Assembly: GCA_045658305.1 (NCBI GenBank)
Contig: JAZOUT010000087.1
Location: forward strand, 4,327-68,326
Source of the DNA: Aphodosoma sp045658305
Lineage (GTDB): Bacteria; Bacteroidota; Bacteroidia; Bacteroidales; Paludibacteraceae
DNA: 64,000 nt
Direction: 5' to 3'
In this document: positions 63,960 to 64,000 of the stretch, piece after piece
How positions within the stretch are numbered: the first letter of the stretch is position 1
Layout of the letters: the number at the start of each line of letters is the position of its first letter
Translations under genes and position numbers: made by a program
Notes under the pieces: model-generated
The model's database searches: none
The model's input: the letters and a program-made list of their open reading frames with translations, nothing else
What the model was told of the DNA's origin: nothing

Positions 63960-64000
63960 TCTTCCTTAGCTCAGTCGGTTAGAGCATCTGACTGTTAATC
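63960..64000 (+). tRNA. tRNA-Asn (anticodon GTT), second copy, cut by the window edge
   Basis: First 41 bases match the preceding tRNA-Asn almost perfectly (one change in the D loop), including the GTT anticodon at 63994-63996. Tandem duplicate in the same transcript. Confidence 0.93.

Overview
The window comes from a Bacteroidetes chromosome, most likely a gut-type anaerobic Bacteroidales. The support is: promoters of the Bacteroidetes form TTG-N19/20-TAnnTTTG in front of many genes; surface proteins with type IX secretion (T9SS) C-terminal tails; SusC-like TonB receptors with an N-terminal carboxypeptidase-regulatory domain; Omp28 and DUF4831 proteins; a eukaryote-like IleRS; and a short-form [FeFe] hydrogenase. 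No phage, plasmid, transposase or CRISPR array is visible.

Layout. 1-4959 (minus) is the N-terminal part of a very large secreted protein that runs off the left edge. 5738-16294 (minus) encodes a 3518-residue relative built from choice-of-anchor-J/FN3 modules, seven GCDSI repeats and a T9SS tail. Then come ileS and a long-chain acyl-CoA ligase (minus). 22282-25731 (plus) is a metal-handling cluster: a His/Cys-rich small protein, a TonB receptor and an HMA-domain protein with a His tail. 25804-38724 (minus) holds three more large T9SS cargo proteins. 39100-42275 (minus) has lplA, an MTA/SAH nucleosidase and a fold-III PLP decarboxylase. Next are tRNA-Arg(CCT), yidC, and a small operon of unknown function (lipoprotein plus two paralogous membrane proteins). 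An Omp28-like lipoprotein, rpsO and a small membrane protein (plus) are followed by polA (minus), an [FeFe] hydrogenase (plus), a TonB receptor and aroQ (minus), a DUF4831 protein and uvrA (plus), and a tandem pair of tRNA-Asn(GTT) genes at the right edge.

The most unusual property is the load of small dispersed repeats. One family (unit about TGTGCATTG / CAATGCACA) lies between genes and also in frame inside conserved genes: polA, uvrA, the nucleosidase gene, the signal peptide of a TonB receptor, and the tail of a metal-binding protein. Other short-unit repeats (AATTCTC, CTCTCTA, ATCGGACAA, GGGGGTCAAAC) also sit in frame in polA, uvrA and the DUF4831 gene. PolA alone carries three separate insertions. 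A second family, an 11-bp minisatellite (TATAGTATATT) with a conserved end, occurs at six intergenic sites and always lies upstream of at least one gene start. Two foldback elements with AACATAAGTACATA ends, an inverted pair of 40-bp repeats and a recurring terminator hairpin complete the repeat landscape. These repeats, rather than any gene cluster, are the best candidate for something undescribed here. All function statements are from sequence reading alone.
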